This document shows, piece by piece, positions 8,105 through 11,834 of a stretch of 11,834 nt of DNA. Position 1 is the stretch's first letter; each line of letters starts with the position of its first letter. The notes under the pieces are model-generated. The model was not told the origin of the DNA and ran no database searches. It was given only the letters and a program-made list of their open reading frames with translations. The translations under genes and the position numbers were made by a program. The stretch spans positions 1 through 11,834 of the forward strand of contig DATKEG010000076.1 in assembly GCA_035544515.1 (NCBI GenBank), given 5' to 3'. The DNA is from DATKEG01 sp035544515 (GTDB taxonomy: Bacteria; Acidobacteriota; Vicinamibacteria; Fen-336).

Positions 8105-9217
8105 TCAGCCTCTCACGTAGGCGGCGGCGATCGCCTCCATCCAGCGCGCGTCCGCCACCGCGTCGTCCACCGAGGGGGAGGGCGGCTCGCCGGAGGCGAC
8201 GCACCGCCGGAACTCGTGCAGCTCGGCGCGGAACGCCTCCTCGTAGGAGACGGTCCGCTGCTCCACCACCAGCTCCTCGCCGTCCATGCGCTCGATCTCG
8301 AGCGGGCTCGGCGCGTGCCGGAGATAGGGGGAGGGGAAGGTCAGGGTGACGCGCTCGCGCGGGCCCACGAAACGCAGCCGCTCCTCGTAGTGGCGGAGGC
8401 CGGGCAGCGAGATCCAGCTCAGGGACACGACCAGGTCGCCCGGGAAGCGCGTCAGCGAGCTCTGGGCGAAGCCCCCGCGCCAGACGTGGGCGGAGACGAC
8501 CTTCTCCGGCTCGCCCAGCAGCCCGCGCAGCGCGTTGACGTCGTGGATGACGCTCTCGAAGAGCAGGCAGACGCCGATGCGGACGTCGAGCGGCGCTTGC
8601 GCGCCCACCACCCGGTCCACGCAGCCGCGGAAGGCGCCCGTGGTGACCTTCTCGATCGTGACCCAGTTCCGCTCGTCCTCCGGCCACTCCCGCGGCGTCC
8701 CCTCGGGCGGGGGCACGAGCGCGTGATGGGCGCGATAGGCGTCGTCGTCGGGGTGCAGGACGGTCACTTCCGCGTAGCGGAGGTCGCGCAGCCCCTGCAG
8801 CGCCTGGCGCGCGCGCCGATAGGCCGGATCGAACCGCTTGTGGTAGCCCACCATCAGCGCGGCCCGGCGGCCCCGCGCCGCCCGCGCGACCTCCTCCGCT
8901 TCCTCCCGGCTGAAGGCCAGCGGCTTCTCGATGAAGAGGTGCTTGTCCGTGCGCAGGAGCTCGAGGGCCGCCTCGCGATGGCAGCCCGACGTCAGGAGCA
9001 GCAGCGCGTCCAGGTCGGGGCGGCCGAGCAGCTCGCGGTAGTCGGTGGCGAGCACTTCGACGCCGTAACGGCGGCCGACGGCGTCCAGCGTGGGCCGGCT
9101 GACGTCCGCCAGCGCCGCGATCCGGAACAGGTCCGGCCGCTCGGCCAGCGTGGGCAGGTGGTGCATCTGCGCGATCCCGCCGCAGCCGATCACGCCCACG
9201 CGGAGCGGTGTGGTCAT
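8105..9217 (-). CDS. Gfo/Idh/MocA-family oxidoreductase in the IolG position
   Basis: A 370-residue NAD(P)-dependent sugar/cyclitol dehydrogenase family protein. The N-terminal Rossmann domain begins VGVIGCGGIAQMHHLP (7-22), with the acidic ALADVS (35-40) after beta-2. The family EKPLA (97-101) supplies the expected catalytic Lys98, followed by MVGYHKRFDPAY (122-133). A region around 155-215 looks longer than in typical IolG and contains the charged stretch REWPEDERNW (176-185). At the catalytic helix the sequence is VIHDVNALRGLLGEP (223-237), where inositol dehydrogenases usually read like IHEIDVLHWL. The catalytic Asp/His pair therefore appears replaced by Asn228 and Arg231/Gly232. In context it should oxidise inositol or a relative (inosose, scyllo-inositol, a conjugate). 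ATG at 9217 overlaps the iolE stop by 4 nt and has no clear Shine-Dalgarno, as expected for a coupled gene. Family is certain; substrate is uncertain. Confidence 0.88.
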   Translation of the reverse strand: MTTPLRVGVIGCGGIAQMHHLPTLAERPDLFRIAALADVSRPTLDAVGRRYGVEVLATDYRELLGRPDLDALLLLTSGCHREAALELLRTDKHLFIEKPLAFSREEAEEVARAARGRRAALMVGYHKRFDPAYRRARQALQGLRDLRYAEVTVLHPDDDAYRAHHALVPPPEGTPREWPEDERNWVTIEKVTTGAFRGCVDRVVGAQAPLDVRIGVCLLFESVIHDVNALRGLLGEPEKVVSAHVWRGGFAQSSLTRFPGDLVVSLSWISLPGLRHYEERLRFVGPRERVTLTFPSPYLRHAPSPLEIERMDGEELVVEQRTVSYEEAFRAELHEFRRCVASGEPPSPSVDDAVADARWMEAIAAAYVRG

Positions 9218-9222
9218 AGCCC
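9210..9222 (-). repeat. 13-bp identical gene-junction sequence, copy 2 (iolE/oxidoreductase)
   Basis: Second copy of GGGCTATGACCAC, holding the ATGA stop/start overlap of iolE and the Gfo/Idh gene. Identity extends a little further upstream (GCCGG) with one base difference in length. Confidence 0.6.
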
Positions 9223-10116
9223 GGCCCGCTCGCGCAGGAAGGCCCGGCTACGCCGGGCGCTGGCGAAGGGGTCGGGGTGGAGCCGGCCCTCCGCGTCGGG
9301 GACCACGTCCTGCTCGACGATGAGCCAGCCCGCGTAGCCGCGGCGGCGCAGGGTCTCGACGAGGCGTGGGAAGTCCACCACGCCCTCGCCCAGCGGACAG
9401 AAGACGCCTCGGCCCCAGGCCTCCTGCATGGGGATGTCGGTCTGACGCACGCGCTCGAGCTCCGCGCGCCGCGCGTCCTTGAGGTGCACGTAGCGGACGC
9501 GGGGGCCGTGGCGCATCACCAGCTCCAGCGGCTCGCTCCCGCCGTAGACGGCGTGCCCGGTGTCGAGGAGCAGGCCGATCATCTCCGGGTCGGTCTGCTC
9601 CAGCAGCCGCTCGATCTCCTGGGGCGTCTCCACGAAGGTGCCGGCGTGGTGATGGACGACGACACCCATCCCCAGCACGTCGCGCAGGGCGCGGGCCACG
9701 GCGTGGAGCGTCGCCACCGCCTCGCGCCAGGCCTGTTCGCTCCAGCCCGCGCTGCCGTCGGCGGGCACGCGGCCGGCGATGCGCGCGCGCGCCGCGTCCT
9801 CGTCGTCGGCCAGGATCAGCTCGCTCACGCCCTGCGTCTTGAGCAGCCGGGCCACGGAGAGGGCGTGGTCCACCGACCGCGCCCGCCGCGAGGGATCCTC
9901 CAGGGGCAGGGCCACGAACGACGAGCCCAGGGCCAGGTGTCGCGACCTCAGCTCGCGGTCGAGCTCCTCCGCCGTCGTGGGCAGGTAGCCGTAGGGCCCC
10001 AGCTCCGTGCCCTCGTAGCCGGCCTGGGCGATGGCGTCGAGCACCACCCCGAACGGGGGGTTGGGCCGGTCCGCTTCGTAGACGCCCCAGCTTACGGGGG
10101 CATTGCCGACACGCAT
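9214..10116 (-). CDS. iolE: Inosose dehydratase IolE-like TIM-barrel protein
   Basis: A 300-residue AP-endonuclease-2/xylose-isomerase-like TIM barrel, about the length of IolE (297 in Bacillus). IolE dehydrates 2-keto-myo-inositol to trihydroxycyclohexanedione. The N terminus NAPVSWGVYE (5-14) and GYEGTELGPYGYLP (33-46) match the IolE-type subgroup. Metal-site residues are visible in VVHHHAGTFVET (153-164), LLLDTGHAVYGG (182-193), YVHLKD (209-214) and IVEQD (266-270; Glu268). The start is ATG at 10116, preceded by GGAGG (complement of 10126-10130) with 9-nt spacing. The frame is open further upstream, but that stretch is only the shadow of the receptor gene. The gene starts 47 nt after the TonB receptor and its stop overlaps the oxidoreductase start (ATGA). 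A related sugar-phosphate isomerase role is possible, but the iol neighbours favour IolE. Confidence 0.87.
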   Translation of the reverse strand: MRVGNAPVSWGVYEADRPNPPFGVVLDAIAQAGYEGTELGPYGYLPTTAEELDRELRSRHLALGSSFVALPLEDPSRRARSVDHALSVARLLKTQGVSELILADDEDAARARIAGRVPADGSAGWSEQAWREAVATLHAVARALRDVLGMGVVVHHHAGTFVETPQEIERLLEQTDPEMIGLLLDTGHAVYGGSEPLELVMRHGPRVRYVHLKDARRAELERVRQTDIPMQEAWGRGVFCPLGEGVVDFPRLVETLRRRGYAGWLIVEQDVVPDAEGRLHPDPFASARRSRAFLRERAGL

Positions 10117-10163
10117 GTCTGGCCCCCTCCGCGCTCCCGCTCCGTCGGCGCTCTCCTCCGAGC

Positions 10164-11834
10164 CTAGAACGTGAGCCGGAGCGAGAACTGCATGATGCGC
10201 GGGTCTCCGGCCAGGCTGGTGATGGTCGCCACGGCTCCGCTGGAGATGTTGCCGCTGGGCAGACCGAAGTTCGCCCGGTCGAACACGTTGAACACGTCCC
10301 AGCGGAGGATGGCGGCCACGCGGTCGCTGGCGTTGACCTGCCGCTGGAGGCTCAGGTCGAAGCTCGACCAGCCGGGACCCCGGAGGATGTTGCGTCCCGC
10401 GTTGCCGAAGGTGCCCGAGCGGACGGCCTGGAAGGCCGCGGGGTTGAACCACTGCTCGACGGTTTCGGGGCCGTCGGGGTCGCCCACGAGGTCCGGCAGG
10501 CCCGTCATGCCCTGGCCCACGTTGTTGCTGCTCTGGTTGACGGTGAACGGGCGTCCGGACCGCGCCGCGTAGATCCCGCTGACCGTCCAATCGCCCAGCA
10601 ACGCCCGGCCCACGCCCGAGGTGGCCCAGCGCTTGCCCTCGCCGAAGGGCAGCTCGGCGGCGAAGTTGGCCACGAAGCGGTGGCGCACGTCGTAGCCGCT
10701 CGGCCCCTCCCAGGCGTCGAGGTTGCGCGCGTCCTGGGGGAAGCTCGGCGAGCCTCCGGTCGAGAGGTGCTCCGCCGTGTTGTCGCGCGACTCCGACAGC
10801 GTGTAGGCGATGCCGAAGCCCAAGCCACGGGTGAACCGCCGCTGGAACGAGAAGTCCAGGCCCTTGTAGCTCGAGCTGCCGTTTTGCGCCCTCCACTCGA
10901 TGAACCCGCCGAAGTCCGGGAACGGGATGGCGCCGCTGCCGCCGATCGGCTGGTTGAGGTTGACGAGGCTGGCCAGGTTGCGGCCCCGGCTCCCCACGAG
11001 GTCGGCCGAGATGACGTAGACGCCGCCGAAGAGCCGCTGGGCGCCGATGCTGGCCTGGTGCACCGTGGTCTTGGGCGCGTCGCGGTCTACGACCCGCAGG
11101 CGGATGCGGCGGAGCTGGCCCGCGGCGGGATCCATGTCGACCGGGGCGAGGAAGTCGCCGGGGAAGCCGGTGCGCAGGAAGAACACGGGCGCGGTGGGGT
11201 TCGACCCGACCGCGATGGAGTTGTTGATGAGGCCCGGCGGGTTGAGCGCGATCTGGTCTTCGCTGCCGATCCGGTCGAAGAGGTTGTAGAAGATCCCGTA
11301 GCCGCCGCGCAGGACCGTCTGGTCGTCGAGCTTGTAGACCGCGCCCAGCCGGGGAGCGACGTTGTTGTAGTCCGGCGCGACCAGGCCCCGGTCCTCCAGC
11401 GAGCCGTCCTGGGCGAAGACGAGCCGTCCGCCGCCCTCGGGGATGAAGTTGGTCTGGCGGTTCTGCGCCTCCAGGGCCGGAGTGATGAAGTCGTAGCGCA
11501 CGCCCAGGTTCAGCGAGAGCCTGGGGGTGACCTTCCAGTCGTCCTGGAAGAAGAACGAGGTGGCCCAGTGCCGCTGGTCCACCGCGTACACGTTCGTGAG
11601 CGCGGCGTCCGAGGTGTACCCCAGCAGGAAGTCGGCCACGGAATTTCCAGTGAACACGCCGCGGTACCTCAGCGTGCCCCGCGTGGACGGCACGTCGAGG
11701 TACTCGTTCTTCATGGGGGCGAGGATGTTGACGCCGAACTTGAGCTGGTGGTTGCCCTTGAGCCAGGAGAGCGTGTTCAGGTACTCGAACTGGTCGGTGC
11801 GCTGGAACTTGGGCAGGAAGTCGGGCGAGCCGAT
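10164..11834 (-). CDS. Oar-like TonB-dependent receptor, C-terminal part (runs off the right edge)
   Basis: The last 556 residues of a large outer-membrane receptor are visible; the frame stays open to the window edge, so the plug and any carboxypeptidase-regulatory domain lie outside. The internal Met at 11714 is not a start, because the frame continues upstream with receptor sequence (LKGNHQLKFGVNIL). Family hallmarks are FQDDWKVTPRLSLNLGVRYD, NVAPRLGAVYKLDDQTVLRGGYGIFYN, YDVRHRFVANFAAELPFG, RQVNASDRVAAILRWDVFNVFDRANFG and a terminal barrel strand FSLRLTF ending in Phe (segments quoted from continuous sequence; none is complete). Such receptors, abundant in Acidobacteriota and Myxococcota, are thought to import or bind larger substrates using TonB energy. 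The stop is TAG at 10164, 47 nt before iolE, with no T-run terminator between. It may therefore be the upstream gene of the same transcript. Ligand unknown. Confidence 0.92.
   Translation of the reverse strand: MGSPDFLPKFQRTDQFEYLNTLSWLKGNHQLKFGVNILAPMKNEYLDVPSTRGTLRYRGVFTGNSVADFLLGYTSDAALTNVYAVDQRHWATSFFFQDDWKVTPRLSLNLGVRYDFITPALEAQNRQTNFIPEGGGRLVFAQDGSLEDRGLVAPDYNNVAPRLGAVYKLDDQTVLRGGYGIFYNLFDRIGSEDQIALNPPGLINNSIAVGSNPTAPVFFLRTGFPGDFLAPVDMDPAAGQLRRIRLRVVDRDAPKTTVHQASIGAQRLFGGVYVISADLVGSRGRNLASLVNLNQPIGGSGAIPFPDFGGFIEWRAQNGSSSYKGLDFSFQRRFTRGLGFGIAYTLSESRDNTAEHLSTGGSPSFPQDARNLDAWEGPSGYDVRHRFVANFAAELPFGEGKRWATSGVGRALLGDWTVSGIYAARSGRPFTVNQSSNNVGQGMTGLPDLVGDPDGPETVEQWFNPAAFQAVRSGTFGNAGRNILRGPGWSSFDLSLQRQVNASDRVAAILRWDVFNVFDRANFGLPSGNISSGAVATITSLAGDPRIMQFSLRLTF

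Noticed and set aside
5403..8687. Minus-strand 1094-codon open frame.
   Set aside because: It runs out of frame across the oxidoreductase, iolB and iolD; its product is Arg/Pro/Gly-rich noise.
10117..10896. Upstream extension of IolE to 560 residues.
   Set aside because: The extension reads through the receptor gene in the wrong frame; the ATG at 10116 has a good Shine-Dalgarno and gives the expected 300 residues.
11712..11714. ATG at 11714 as the start of a 516-residue receptor.
   Set aside because: The same frame continues to the window edge with typical receptor sequence, so the gene is cut by the window rather than starting here.

Overview
This is a very GC-rich window (by eye roughly 70% G+C; not computed) in which every supportable gene lies on the minus strand, so transcription runs from right to left. 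The partial gene at the right end is an Oar-like, carboxypeptidase-regulatory-type TonB-dependent receptor. Together with diderm features (an outer-membrane beta-barrel protein and a periplasmic cytochrome c) it points to a Gram-negative, probably soil or sediment bacterium. Acidobacteriota is my best guess; this is inference from gene types and composition, not from a marker gene.

Layout in transcription order: (1) 11834-10164, 3' part of the TonB-dependent receptor. (2) 10116-3405, a tightly packed myo-inositol catabolic operon: IolE-type dehydratase, Gfo/Idh/MocA-family oxidoreductase in the IolG position, IolB isomerase, IolD hydrolase, a Cgl0158-type (beta/alpha)8-barrel aldolase and IolC kinase. 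Junctions are 4-nt ATGA overlaps or gaps of 1, 7 and 10 nt. Read in pathway order, these give inositol -> 2-keto-inositol -> trihydroxycyclohexanedione -> 5-deoxyglucuronate -> 2-deoxy-5-keto-gluconate -> its 6-phosphate -> dihydroxyacetone phosphate + malonate semialdehyde. The last enzyme (IolA), a regulator and an inner-membrane transporter are not in the window. (3) 3231-2632, a small outer-membrane beta-barrel protein. (4) 2512-2060, a secreted monohaem cytochrome c. (5) 2001-593, a CoA-type Nudix hydrolase translationally coupled to ThiD, whose start codon appears to be CTG. (6) 538-1, the N-terminal part of a TerC-family membrane protein.

No gap exceeds 300 nt. The longest are 3232-3404 (173 nt) and 2513-2631 (119 nt). 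I saw no tRNA, rRNA, CRISPR array, insertion sequence or convincing rho-independent terminator.

I did not find a clearly new biological system. The most interesting points are the use of a Cgl0158-type aldolase in place of IolJ or a fused IolC aldolase domain, an IolG-position oxidoreductase that seems to lack the usual catalytic Asp/His pair, the TonB receptor directly upstream of the inositol genes, and the CTG-initiated, Nudix-coupled thiD.
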